The notes under the pieces: generated by a model
Told to the model about the DNA's origin: nothing
Seen by the model: the letters and a program-made list of their open reading frames with translations, nothing else
Databases searched by the model: none
Source: Deltaproteobacteria bacterium
Lineage (GTDB): Bacteria; Myxococcota; Polyangia; Polyangiales; B10-G4
Reading direction: 5' to 3'
Assembly: GCA_019312705.1 (NCBI GenBank)
Contig: JAFDCW010000044.1
Location: 1-11,883 of the forward strand
Length of the DNA stretch: 11,883 bases
Made by a program: the position numbers and the translations under genes
Shown here: positions 1 to 7,588 of the stretch, one piece after another
Numbering within the stretch: the first letter of the stretch is position 1
Layout: each line of letters starts with the position of its first letter

Positions 1-42
1 GGCTTCGATCTGTGGGTGTTTCGCCTGCGCCTGGGTCTTTGA
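1..42 (+). CDS. Possible 3' end of an upstream gene (fragment)
   Basis: Frame 1 is open from the window edge to a TGA at 40-42 and would encode the 13-residue tail GFDLWVFRLRLGL. The alternation of hydrophobic and polar residues resembles a closing beta-strand of a membrane or secreted beta protein, but 13 residues cannot identify a family. Frame 2 is open further (to about 192) but runs into xseB and reads as compositional noise. The assignment is weak. Confidence 0.25.
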   Translation, partial: GFDLWVFRLRLGL

Positions 43-161
43 CGCCCATGGGCACGTTCTCCCTTCGTCTGAGCGGCATCTGAAATTCACGTGTCGTTTC
101 ACGTTCGGAACCATTGACCCGGGGCCTCGGATTCCGGCATCGTTCCCGGAACGTGGGAAAG

Positions 162-419
162 GTGCCGACGAGCCAGACGCCCGCCGCGGATGAGCCCTCT
201 TTCGAGGAGATTCTCTCGCGCCTCTCCGAGGTGGTGGAACACCTCGAAGGGGGAGAGCTTACGCTCTCGCGGTCTCTCGAGATTTTCGAAGAGGGGGTTG
301 GTTTGTCCCGACTCGGCGCCCGGCGACTGGACGAAGCGGAGGCGCGGGTCGAGCAGTTGCTCTCAAATGACGAGGGCCTCGAAACCCGCCAGCTCCCGAC
401 GAGGAATCCCGATGAGTGA
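162..419 (+). CDS. xseB: Exodeoxyribonuclease VII small subunit
   Basis: XseB is the small subunit that several-fold coats each XseA in exonuclease VII, a cytoplasmic metal-independent single-strand DNA exonuclease used in repair. The 85-residue product is close to the family's usual ~80. The core SFEEILSRLSEVVEHLEGGE followed by LTLSRSLEIFEEGV and RLDEAEARVEQLLS matches the two-helix hairpin of the family, including the LE-x-G-E-L turn. The GTG at 162 is chosen because the product then starts MPTSQ and aligns end to end with E. coli XseB from memory; GTG 153 and TTG 114 are also in frame. GGGA at 155-158 is a poor, close ribosome site. The stop overlaps the next gene's ATG by 8 nt, so the two are probably translationally coupled. 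No xseA is recognisable in the 161 bases upstream. Confidence 0.9.
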   Translation: MPTSQTPAADEPSFEEILSRLSEVVEHLEGGELTLSRSLEIFEEGVGLSRLGARRLDEAEARVEQLLSNDEGLETRQLPTRNPDE

Positions 420-1995
420 GACTCCGACCCTGACGGTCCCGACCGCATTCAATGACATCTCTCAGCTTGCGGAGGGCATGTCCGACCGCGTCGACGACGA
501 GCGCCTGATGCTCTACGGCCCCGACGCCGTCGAAGAGAACAGCTGGCTACGGTTCGCCATCTTGCTGATGGATCAATCGATCGCCCTCGAGGGCGTCGGT
601 CGGGCCGTGGCTTCCATCGATGGCGGCGCCGAGCGCCCCGAGGTGGCCCGCTACGACATCGTCCTCGACAACCTTCAGCTCGAGGGCATGAGCGAAGTCG
701 TCTATGAGCGCATGCTCGCCTACCGCGCCGGGGCCTTCGACGGTCCCGCCACCGGAGAGGTCAGCGCCGAGGCGGTAGCCGCGACCGAAGCCGCGGCCGC
801 CGAGGCACCGGCGAACGACGAGGCGTTCGGTGAAGGCGAAGAAGAGTCCACGACGGTGGCGGGCGCCGACGAGTACGCCGACCACGTGGCCGCGAGCGAG
901 GTCCAAGACCCCGAACAAGCGCAAGAAGCGCAAGAGGTCCCTCAGGAAATCACCGAGGACGTTCCCGACATCGGCTATGCGGAGATGGAAGGGCAGGGCC
1001 CGACGGTCGTCGCTCCGGCTCTGTCCGAGGACGACTATGGTGCCACCCCAGCGGCCTACGAAGACGCTGCGCCGACCGAGGTCTTCGCGGATCACGACGA
1101 CGCGGGCGAAGCCGCAGAAGCCGTCGTGGATGACGCGGGCCTAGAGCACGCGGACCTCGCGGCCGTAGAGGTTGAGGATATGCACGCCGAGGCCGGTGTG
1201 GAAGACGTTGCCGAGCACGCTGCGGACGGCGACATCGCCGAGGCCCACGTCGATGACTACGAGCCGGCGGCGACCGAGGCGGAAGGTTTCGTCGATGTGC
1301 ATACCGACGACGTCGAGGCGCCCCCCGCGGAGGATTGGGGGACGAGCGAGATCGCCATCGGCCACATAGAAGCTGTCGCCGAGATGAATGCCCCCCCCTC
1401 GGCGCCGCTGCCAGACGCACCGACGGCACCCCCGGGTTTCACCCTCGAGCAGATGAACGGGGCCCTCACACGCCAGTCCCTCGGCGCCACCTGGGAACCG
1501 AACCTCGCCCTTGCCCCGGAGCCCCGGGCATCGAGCGGCCTCTTCGCCTATGGCGGCGAGCTCCCCGTTCCGGGCCGCGCGCCGCGCCCTGACCTCGCCC
1601 CATCGGACTGCATTCAGCCGGCACCGCGTCCCGCCGAGCCGGGCGCAGCCGTTGCGGCCGTGCAAGAGGCCGAAGAGTTCCAAGAGGCCGGAGAGTCTGA
1701 CGGATCCATCGAGTACGCCGAGGAGGCCATCGAGGTCGCATGCGAAGAGGCTCCCGAGTACGGCGAAGAGGCTCCCGAGTACGGCGAAGAGGCCGTCGAT
1801 GTCGCAGCCGAAGAGTACGGCGAAGAGGCCGTCGAGATCGCCGCCGAAGAATATGCGGCCCCCGACGAGGCCGCCGCTTTCGACGACGAGGGTACCGAGG
1901 TCGAATCTGTGGAATCCCCGACCGAAGCCTTCGACGAGCCGCCCATGGACAGCGACGACGTCGAGACGCGCATGGACGTCGAGCTCCCCGAGTGA
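412..1995 (+). CDS. Acidic low-complexity protein of unknown function
   Basis: I do not recognise a family. The ATG at 412 is preceded by GAGGA (402-406) at good spacing and overlaps the xseB stop, giving 527 residues. There is no signal peptide or membrane segment, so it is probably cytoplasmic. Residues 1-110 look folded, with mixed hydrophobic stretches such as NSWLRFAILLMDQSIALEG (43-61) and RYDIVLDNLQLEGMSEVVYE (80-99) that could form helices. Residues 115-325 are Ala/Glu/Asp-rich and probably disordered. Residues 327-415 are Pro/Ala-rich with one possible ordered element (GFTLEQMNGALTRQSLG). Residues 418-527 are again very acidic, with EEAPEYG/EEAVEIA-type repeats. The coupling to xseB is seen; a DNA-related role would be guesswork. 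Very acidic tails can mimic nucleic acid or bind basic partners, but nothing here proves it. Confidence 0.8.
   Translation: MSETPTLTVPTAFNDISQLAEGMSDRVDDERLMLYGPDAVEENSWLRFAILLMDQSIALEGVGRAVASIDGGAERPEVARYDIVLDNLQLEGMSEVVYERMLAYRAGAFDGPATGEVSAEAVAATEAAAAEAPANDEAFGEGEEESTTVAGADEYADHVAASEVQDPEQAQEAQEVPQEITEDVPDIGYAEMEGQGPTVVAPALSEDDYGATPAAYEDAAPTEVFADHDDAGEAAEAVVDDAGLEHADLAAVEVEDMHAEAGVEDVAEHAADGDIAEAHVDDYEPAATEAEGFVDVHTDDVEAPPAEDWGTSEIAIGHIEAVAEMNAPPSAPLPDAPTAPPGFTLEQMNGALTRQSLGATWEPNLALAPEPRASSGLFAYGGELPVPGRAPRPDLAPSDCIQPAPRPAEPGAAVAAVQEAEEFQEAGESDGSIEYAEEAIEVACEEAPEYGEEAPEYGEEAVDVAAEEYGEEAVEIAAEEYAAPDEAAAFDDEGTEVESVESPTEAFDEPPMDSDDVETRMDVELPE
1743..1784 (+). repeat. 21-bp tandem repeat, two exact copies
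   Basis: Two adjacent exact 21-nt units (1743-1763 and 1764-1784) encode E-E-A-P-E-Y-G twice inside the acidic tail of the gene at 412-1995. Degenerate copies continue to about 1850 (AVDVAAEEYGEEAVEIAAEE). Because the unit is a multiple of three, copy-number change would alter length without breaking the frame. Confidence 0.85.
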
Positions 1996-2002
1996 CTTTG
2001 GG

Positions 2003-4396
2003 TCAGCGGTGCCCGGCGACGTAGCCTAGGGCTTCCAGCTGCGCCTCTAGCTCGCTGTCGATCTGGGCGTTAGCCGGTTCGTGGCGCGGTGCCCGGCGGC
2101 GGCGCTGGCCTCGGTGGGCGCGGTCGCTCGTGGCGGCGAGGCCGAGACCCAAGAGGCCTCGGGCGTGGCGCACGGCGATGGGGTGGCCCGCCGCGATATC
2201 GTGCTCCTCTCCCGGATCCGCGGTCAGGTCGTAGAGCCGCGAAGCCCGGGTGGTCCGCTGGATGAGCTTGGTCTGGCCGATCACGATCGTGCGCCAGTTC
2301 TCCATGAAGCCCGAGATGGCATAGGGAGGCGCGGGGAGGTCACCTCCGATGAGTTCGGGCAGCACCGAGCGGCCGGCAAGGCCTTCGGGGATATCCTGGC
2401 CGAGCGCCTCGAGGACCGTCGGCACAACATCGACGAGACCCATCGGCTCCTCGACCCGTCGAGTTCCGACGACGGACTCACCCGAGGACGCGTCCGTCAG
2501 ACCCGGCAGGCGGATGAACATCGGGACGTGCAGCAGCTCTTCGTAGACGTTGTGGCCGTGACCGACGGATCCGTGGTCCCAGAATTCTTCGCCGTGGTCG
2601 GCGGTCACCACAACCATCGTGTCGTCGGCGAGGCCACGCCGATCGAGGCCGTCGAGGATCGCCGCGAAGTGCACGTCGTGGTAGCTGATCTCTCCGTCGT
2701 AGAGAGCCTCGAGGTGTGCTCGGTCCCGGGCGTTGGTGCGGATCCGCCCCGTCTTGACCCCCTCGAGGAGGGTTGCGTCACGGCGGAAGCTCAGGGGCCC
2801 GCGGTACGGCGTTTCCTCGTACATCTCGAGGAACTCGTTCGGCGGCCGATAGGGCACGTGGGGGTCGATGGTGTGCACGTAGAGGAAGAACGGCTGGTCT
2901 TCCGGACGGTCGTCGAGCCATCGCAGCACGTCTCCGGCGACGTGTTCCGCCGCCGTGCGACGGTTCTCGCGGATGTAGTTGCGGTACGTGTCCCACCCCT
3001 GGTGGAACCCAAACGCCTGGGAGACGTAACCATTGGCGATGAACGACCCGGTGTAGAAGCCCCGCTCCTTCAGGATCTCCGGCAACAGCGTGACGGACGC
3101 AGGGACGACTGCTTCGCCGGTCACTGCCGTGTGTTGCCACGGCATCAAGGAGCTCATCAGCGTCGCTACGCTGGGTTTGGTCCAGTTCTCCTGAGTATGA
3201 GCGCGCAGGAAGGTCGCCGCCGATTGCACGAACCGTCCAAGGCCCGGGGTGCGCACGCGGGTATCGGGAGAGTAGGGCTCGAGCTTGTCCGCCCGGAGCG
3301 TATCGATGAGGTAGACCAGTACGTTTCGCGGGCGCTCTCGTATGGCGCGGTCCGGCACCGCGTCGGTGGTGACGATGGTGGGGCGGCCGATGGTGACGTC
3401 ACCCCCGCGCGCGCGCAGGTCGATGCGGCAGAGCTTGCCCGCGAGGGCGCCGAGATCCAGGTCGATGGGCCCCCCCGATGTGGCGCCGAGGGATACCGTC
3501 GCCTCGCCGTCGAGCGCCGCTTCAACCACCAACTCCCCCAACTCCCCATCGCCGGTGCCGGTCACGACTCCGCGGAGTCGTGCTCCTTCGGGGACCTCGA
3601 GGGCGAATCCGAGGCGATCTCCCTCTCGGAGCCGTAGCGCCGGGTGGTCTCCGAGCCGCACCGCAGGGTGGACCGGGGGCGTCTCATTCAGCGGGCCTCG
3701 TGCAACGCCCGGGGCTCCGGCATCGCCCGTCGTCGTGACCTTCACCCATTCGACGAGCAGTCCAACGCGACCGACGTCCGGGACTTCTCGCGTGCCGCTC
3801 GTTCGGAGCAGGAGCGTATTGTCGCCGACCCGTAGCGCGTCGTCCGGTAGGGAGAGCGACACGACGGCAAAGGCATCGCGGGGAACCTCGAACTCACCAA
3901 CCTGTTCTTCGCCGACGTAGGCCCGAACGAGGCCCGGCACCATAGCCCGCGCCGAGATGACGATCGACGCGCCTCGGTTCTCTTCTTCATTGCCGGCGGC
4001 GGCCGCGATCGGCAACGAGAGGCGGCCTCGGGTTCCGAGGATCACGCCAGTGTTCGCACCGTCGACGACCTCGCCCGAGCGCATGCGCGAGAGCCATCCC
4101 CCCATCGTGTACTTCGCCCCGGCGGGGCCCCGGAGGTCGATGACCCGGCTCTCGCCCTCGAACATCTCCGCGCGCTCGAGGTTCGCGGCAAGATCGTAGC
4201 GCACCCGGGCCGGGGCTGGTGCGAGAGGCTCTGCCGCCGATGCCCTGGAGGCTGGACGTAGGTTCTGGCCCCTCCGGTCCTCTCGGTCTTCCCGATGTTC
4301 GAGATCCGTCGTTTGACCGTGGTCCCCGGGGGCGGCGGTTCCGCTGCCGCAGGAAGCGCTCAGGAACATGCAGAAGAGAAGGGCTAAACGCGCCAT
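2003..4396 (-). CDS. Sulfatase-family lipoprotein with Thr at the nucleophile position
   Basis: This 797-residue envelope protein belongs to the alkaline phosphatase/sulfatase superfamily. It starts MARLALLFCMFLSASCGSG, a short lipoprotein signal with lipidation Cys at 16, then a charged linker to about 65. Residues 65-225 and 240-345 look beta-rich, like accessory jelly-roll domains. The catalytic domain spans about 357-735: metal motif LIDTLRAD (363-370), nucleophile region NWTKPSVATL (404-413), HTIDPHVPY (508-516) and second metal motif TADHGEEF (599-606). True sulfatases carry Cys or Ser, converted to formylglycine, in C/S-x-P-S-R; here T406 occupies that place and Arg is absent. Thr is the nucleophile in LtaS- and EptA-type phosphotransferases, so phospho-transfer or hydrolysis is possible; substrate unknown. 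The LEALGYV end is typical of this prokaryotic clade, so the gene looks complete. Only poor ribosome-site similarity precedes ATG 4396. It converges on the acidic gene with a 7-bp gap. Confidence 0.88.
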   Translation of the reverse strand: MARLALLFCMFLSASCGSGTAAPGDHGQTTDLEHREDREDRRGQNLRPASRASAAEPLAPAPARVRYDLAANLERAEMFEGESRVIDLRGPAGAKYTMGGWLSRMRSGEVVDGANTGVILGTRGRLSLPIAAAAGNEEENRGASIVISARAMVPGLVRAYVGEEQVGEFEVPRDAFAVVSLSLPDDALRVGDNTLLLRTSGTREVPDVGRVGLLVEWVKVTTTGDAGAPGVARGPLNETPPVHPAVRLGDHPALRLREGDRLGFALEVPEGARLRGVVTGTGDGELGELVVEAALDGEATVSLGATSGGPIDLDLGALAGKLCRIDLRARGGDVTIGRPTIVTTDAVPDRAIRERPRNVLVYLIDTLRADKLEPYSPDTRVRTPGLGRFVQSAATFLRAHTQENWTKPSVATLMSSLMPWQHTAVTGEAVVPASVTLLPEILKERGFYTGSFIANGYVSQAFGFHQGWDTYRNYIRENRRTAAEHVAGDVLRWLDDRPEDQPFFLYVHTIDPHVPYRPPNEFLEMYEETPYRGPLSFRRDATLLEGVKTGRIRTNARDRAHLEALYDGEISYHDVHFAAILDGLDRRGLADDTMVVVTADHGEEFWDHGSVGHGHNVYEELLHVPMFIRLPGLTDASSGESVVGTRRVEEPMGLVDVVPTVLEALGQDIPEGLAGRSVLPELIGGDLPAPPYAISGFMENWRTIVIGQTKLIQRTTRASRLYDLTADPGEEHDIAAGHPIAVRHARGLLGLGLAATSDRAHRGQRRRRAPRHEPANAQIDSELEAQLEALGYVAGHR

Positions 4397-4577
4397 GGGG
4401 GGAGAGTACCGGCGCGATCGCTGTTGGCCAGATTCCGCTCCCCTCGGGTGCCCGGCCCCCCGGTTGGCCCCCTACTTTCGGTCGGGAGCGCCTTGCGTTA
4501 CGGTCCGGGTGAATGGGAAGGGTCGACCCGCCGTCCCTACCCCGCCTTCCTGCCCTGTGTTCCCGAAGGACGCTGGA
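4397..4577. other. Divergent intergenic region
   Basis: These 181 bases separate the start of the minus-strand sulfatase-like gene from the plus-strand small secreted protein and must hold the promoters of both. I see no convincing -35/-10 pair, operator palindrome or RNA structure. Plus-strand reading frames across it look like compositional noise. Confidence 0.5.
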
Positions 4578-4910
4578 ATGACCCCCAAGAGCAACGCGAC
4601 CACCCTAATCGCCTCCGCGAGTCTGCTCGTAGCCGCCGTCCTGTGGGCGTCCGTGGCCCTCGCCGAGGCCCTGGTGGTCGTGCAACTCCGTGGTGAGAAC
4701 CCCACGGATGGCGAAGTGACACTCACCCCTCGGCGCGGTGAGGGGTCCTACAGCTGCCACACCGAAGAGGGCACCTGTCGGATAAACGGGGTCCCTGGAG
4801 GCAGTTATTCGGTGCGATTTCAACCGGATGAGGGTGAAGCGCCGTCCCCCACCACGGCGATGATCCCCCCTTCGGGGACCGCCACCCTGCACGTGGCGAC
4901 CGGCAACTGA
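4578..4910 (+). CDS. Small secreted Ig/transthyretin-like domain protein
   Basis: The product has 110 residues. ATG 4578 is preceded by GAAGGA (4565-4570) at 7-nt spacing; in-frame upstream codons are rejected because the signal peptide begins here. The signal peptide has a hydrophobic run at residues 10-29 and a likely cut after ALA (27-29), leaving a mature protein of about 81 residues. The mature part resembles one carboxypeptidase-regulatory-like beta-sandwich: VVVQLRG, then GEVTLTP, then RINGVPGGSYSVRF, where the G-x-P-G-x-Y turn is the family hallmark. C60 and C67 could form a disulfide. The next gene, an OmpA-family protein, carries domains of the same type 164 bp downstream, so a related envelope role is likely. 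No enzyme motif is visible. It could be a binding or structural module; the function is unknown. Confidence 0.75.
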   Translation: MTPKSNATTLIASASLLVAAVLWASVALAEALVVVQLRGENPTDGEVTLTPRRGEGSYSCHTEEGTCRINGVPGGSYSVRFQPDEGEAPSPTTAMIPPSGTATLHVATGN

Positions 4911-4921
4911 CCGCCCCGCTT

Positions 4922-4944
4922 TCCGCCGTATTCCCCAAGGCGGA
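4922..4944 (+). terminator. Weak hairpin after the small secreted protein gene
   Basis: TCCGCC (4922-4927) pairs with GGCGGA (4939-4944) around an 11-nt loop, 11 nt past the stop at 4910. No T-run follows, so it is at best a weak terminator or RNA-end stabiliser. Confidence 0.25.
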
Positions 4945-4986
4945 CCCCAAATCGTTGGCCGGAGATGGGTGTAGTCCGCGGAACAA

Positions 4987-5015
4987 TGGACGTTTCGGGC
5001 GAGCCGTTGTATGAA
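4987..5015 (+). promoter_or_regulatory. Candidate sigma-70-like promoter for the OmpA-family gene
   Basis: TGGACG (4987-4992) and TATGAA (5010-5015) are separated by exactly 17 nt, each matching the -35 and -10 consensus at 4 of 6 positions. A transcript from about 5022 would have a leader of roughly 50 nt, including a small GGGGT/ACCCC hairpin (5032-5046) just before the ribosome site TAAGGAG (5062-5068). The match is modest. Confidence 0.3.
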
Positions 5016-5074
5016 AAGCGCCCGGATGTAGGGGGTAGTGCACCCCGTGAACTGCCGCCGGTAAGGAGCATCGG

Positions 5075-7576
5075 ATGCGCGCTGCGACCCTGACCCTCGG
5101 CCTAGCTACATTCCTGGCTATTGGCTTCGTGCTGCCGACCCGATCCCTCGCCCAAGACGACTTCGACGATGAATTCGGCGACGACTTCGGCGATGACTCC
5201 GGGGGCGACACCGGCGGCGCGGCGGACTCGGCCGATGACGACTTCGGAGACGATTTCGGAGACGACTTCGGAGACGATTCCGGCGACGGCTCCGACGACG
5301 ACTTCGGAGGTGACTTCGGTGATGACGCGGGCGACGCAGACGGGGCGGGCGCGGCTGGGGCCGCGGCGGCCCCAGGCGAGACCCACCGCCGGCCCCCGGA
5401 AGAGCTCCGAAATCAGCGGCTCCGTTATCACCCGACCCTCGGCGGCGTGGTTGGTGGTGTGCACATCGTCGACGCGAGCCCCGGTGCCGCCCAGTCATTT
5501 CGTGTTGGACTCACCACGGACTTCTTCTTCGCCGGGGACTTCCTCAACATCGGCGACCAGAACGACCACATCGGCGGATACCTCACGCTCAGCTGGACCG
5601 TTCACGACATGGTCGAGATCTACGCGTCCATCATCAGCTACGCGAACGCGAACAATACGGAGGTCCCGGACCTCTTTCAGGTCCTCGGGGACACCTTCCT
5701 CGGTGTGAAGTTCGGCTACGATCTTTCGTCGGTCTTCACCATCGGTGGTGACGTCAACCTCGGCTTCCTCAATACGGTCGGAGACATCGGCCTGGTCTTC
5801 GGCAGCACGAGCGTAGGCATTCGCGCCAACGCCACCCTCGACCTTCGCGGGCTCGAAGACCCGTTCCCGTTCATCTCCCGCTTCAACCTTCAGTACTACT
5901 TCGACAACTCGGCCAACCTGATCTCCGACGTCGAAGAGGCACGCTACGCGGCTATCCCGGACCCCCGGCCGATGGCCCTCGAAGACCGGCACCTGATCAC
6001 GCGGGTCGAGCGCTTCGCCCTGAACATCAACCGCACCGACTTCTTCAAGCTCGGCATCGGTCTCGAGACACCGCTGATGGTGGCCGAAGACTTCTTCATC
6101 AATCCGATCATCGAGTGGAACTGGTGGATCCCGGTGAACCGCCAGGGCTACGACTGCCTCTTCATCCCCGCAACCCCCGGCAGTGACCGTCCCGCCGAAG
6201 GCCAGGACGGCTGTCTCGACAAGACCGGCGCCGGCGCTTTCCCGATGGACCTGACCCTCGCCGTGCGTGTTCTTCCCCCGGTCGCGGGCCTCGGCTTCCT
6301 CCTCGGCGTCGACATCGGGCTCACGGGCGCCACCATCGAGAACGCTGTCCGGGAGCTGGCGCAAAACCGCCCCTACAACGTCTACCTCGGCATGAGCTAC
6401 GCCTATGACGTCATGGAGCCGCCCATCCCCGAGCCGGTCATCCAGGAGGTCGAGCGCCGCGTCGAGGTTCGCGTGCCGCCGCCCCCCAAGGGCCGCATCA
6501 ACGCGGTTGTGGTGGAGCAGGGCACGGGCACGCCGATCGACGGCGCTATCGTGAGGTTCCCGAGCATGACCCTGCCGCTGGCTTCGGTTGGTGCGGCGGC
6601 GGACGAAACCGGCGAAGACGAAGCTGACGTCGGCGACGGCTCGCTCACCGCGGCGGCCCCCTCCGAGGGCGCGCCGGGCACCGGCAGCGACCGGGCGGAT
6701 GGCGCACCGGCCGCGGACCCTGGGACCGGCCAGGGCCGCTACGTCACCCTCGACCTGTCGCCCATCATCACCGCCGAGGACGGGCGCTTCACCAGCTACC
6801 AGTTCGACCCGGGTGAGATTCACATGGAGATCTCCCACGAAGGTTACAACTCGGGCACCTGCGTCGCGACCATCGCCGAGGAAAACACCACGGACATCGA
6901 GGTTCGTTGCGAACTCGTGGCGCTGCCCCGGGTCGGCGGCGTCCAGGGCCGAGTCGTCGGTGGAGAAGACAACGCGGCCATCTCGGCGGCGATTCAAATC
7001 ACCGGTCCCGAGCATCGCACCATCAACTCCGATGCCGCAGGCGCCTTCACCGTCGGCGGCCTACTCCCGGGCACCTACCACGTGCAGGTCGACTCCGAGG
7101 GTTACCTCATCAAGAACCAGGCCTTCGACATCGAGGTCCGGGAGGTCACCAACATCCAGATCGACCTCGTCGAGCGGCCCCGGCGTCCGTTGGTGCGGGT
7201 CCAGCGGCGGCAGATTCGCATTCGCCGGCAGATCAACTTCGCCACCAACAGCAACGAGATCTTGCCGACGAGCTTCCCGCTCATGAACGAGATCGCCGAC
7301 GTCGTCATCCGTACCCCGGAACTCCAGCGAATCGAGATTCAGGGCCACACGGACAACCGCGGCGGCGCCGCCCACAACACCGAGCTCTCCCAGCGTCGGG
7401 CCGAATCGGTTCGCCAGTGGCTCATCGAGCACGGCATCGAGGAGGGCCGCCTCGAGGCTCGGGGTTATGGCCAGGGCGAGCCCCTGGTGCCGAACATCAC
7501 CCCCGCCAACCGCGCCCGGAACCGCCGTGTGCAGTTCATGATCTCCGAGCGAGCGCAAGCGCCCGCGGAGCCCTGA
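5075..7576 (+). CDS. OmpA-family outer-membrane protein with beta-barrel and regulatory-like domains
   Basis: The 833-residue product probably links outer membrane to cell wall. ATG 5075 follows TAAGGAG (5062-5068) at 6 nt. The signal peptide is cut after about SLA (24-26). Residues 28-90 hold Asp-Asp-Phe-Gly repeats, then an Ala/Gly stretch to 100. Residues 118-447 alternate in beta style with many aromatic residues and look like a membrane beta-barrel; C361 and C380 may pair in a loop. After a Pro-rich linker (450-472) come two carboxypeptidase-regulatory-like domains, about 472-616 (interrupted by an acidic Gly/Ala insert, 505-553) and 620-700 (GAFTVGGLLPGTYHVQV). An Arg-rich linker (701-718) precedes the OmpA-C domain (718-823), with GHTDNRG, LSQRRAESV and NRARNRRVQF. 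D760 and R775 stand 15 residues apart, as do the diaminopimelate-binding pair of OmpA. The barrel is inferred from pattern; the OmpA domain is firm. Confidence 0.88.
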   Translation: MRAATLTLGLATFLAIGFVLPTRSLAQDDFDDEFGDDFGDDSGGDTGGAADSADDDFGDDFGDDFGDDSGDGSDDDFGGDFGDDAGDADGAGAAGAAAAPGETHRRPPEELRNQRLRYHPTLGGVVGGVHIVDASPGAAQSFRVGLTTDFFFAGDFLNIGDQNDHIGGYLTLSWTVHDMVEIYASIISYANANNTEVPDLFQVLGDTFLGVKFGYDLSSVFTIGGDVNLGFLNTVGDIGLVFGSTSVGIRANATLDLRGLEDPFPFISRFNLQYYFDNSANLISDVEEARYAAIPDPRPMALEDRHLITRVERFALNINRTDFFKLGIGLETPLMVAEDFFINPIIEWNWWIPVNRQGYDCLFIPATPGSDRPAEGQDGCLDKTGAGAFPMDLTLAVRVLPPVAGLGFLLGVDIGLTGATIENAVRELAQNRPYNVYLGMSYAYDVMEPPIPEPVIQEVERRVEVRVPPPPKGRINAVVVEQGTGTPIDGAIVRFPSMTLPLASVGAAADETGEDEADVGDGSLTAAAPSEGAPGTGSDRADGAPAADPGTGQGRYVTLDLSPIITAEDGRFTSYQFDPGEIHMEISHEGYNSGTCVATIAEENTTDIEVRCELVALPRVGGVQGRVVGGEDNAAISAAIQITGPEHRTINSDAAGAFTVGGLLPGTYHVQVDSEGYLIKNQAFDIEVREVTNIQIDLVERPRRPLVRVQRRQIRIRRQINFATNSNEILPTSFPLMNEIADVVIRTPELQRIEIQGHTDNRGGAAHNTELSQRRAESVRQWLIEHGIEEGRLEARGYGQGEPLVPNITPANRARNRRVQFMISERAQAPAEP
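5237..5272 (+). repeat. 12-bp in-frame repeat encoding Asp-Asp-Phe-Gly
   Basis: Three consecutive 12-nt units of the form GACGAYTTCGGA (Y = C or T) encode D-D-F-G at residues 55-66 of the OmpA-family protein, with a partial fourth copy. Further DDFG or DxFG units lie at residues 31-41 and 74-84, so the whole acidic tract probably grew by unit duplication. In-frame slippage could change its length. Confidence 0.8.
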
Positions 7577-7588
7577 GCTCGACATCGT

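Noticed and set aside
44..104. Palindrome GCCCATGGGC (44-53) and stem ACGTG/CACGT (89-104) upstream of xseB
   Set aside because: Both are short and common by chance in GC-rich DNA, with no associated promoter or T-run; not enough to call an operator or terminator.
190..411. Upstream extension of the acidic protein to 190
   Set aside because: The extension overlaps xseB in another frame and its Ser/Arg-rich sequence is a frame shadow; ATG 412 has a ribosome site and a normal overlap.
1993..2005. TGAC/GTCA inverted repeat between the acidic gene and the sulfatase-like gene as terminator
   Set aside because: Four pairs and no T-run are too weak to call.
2081..3637. Plus-strand open frame of 518 codons opposite the sulfatase-like gene
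   Set aside because: It lies wholly antisense to a gene with clear motifs; its product shows no domain and has the composition expected of the complement of GC-rich codons.
5237..5272. Short repeats as a CRISPR-like array
   Set aside because: The units are 12 nt, contiguous without spacers and in frame with a coding sequence, so they are protein repeats.
5495..7015. Minus-strand open frame of 506 codons opposite the OmpA-family gene
   Set aside because: It is antisense to a well-supported gene with no recognisable motif; stop codons are rare in this frame because of GC-rich third positions.
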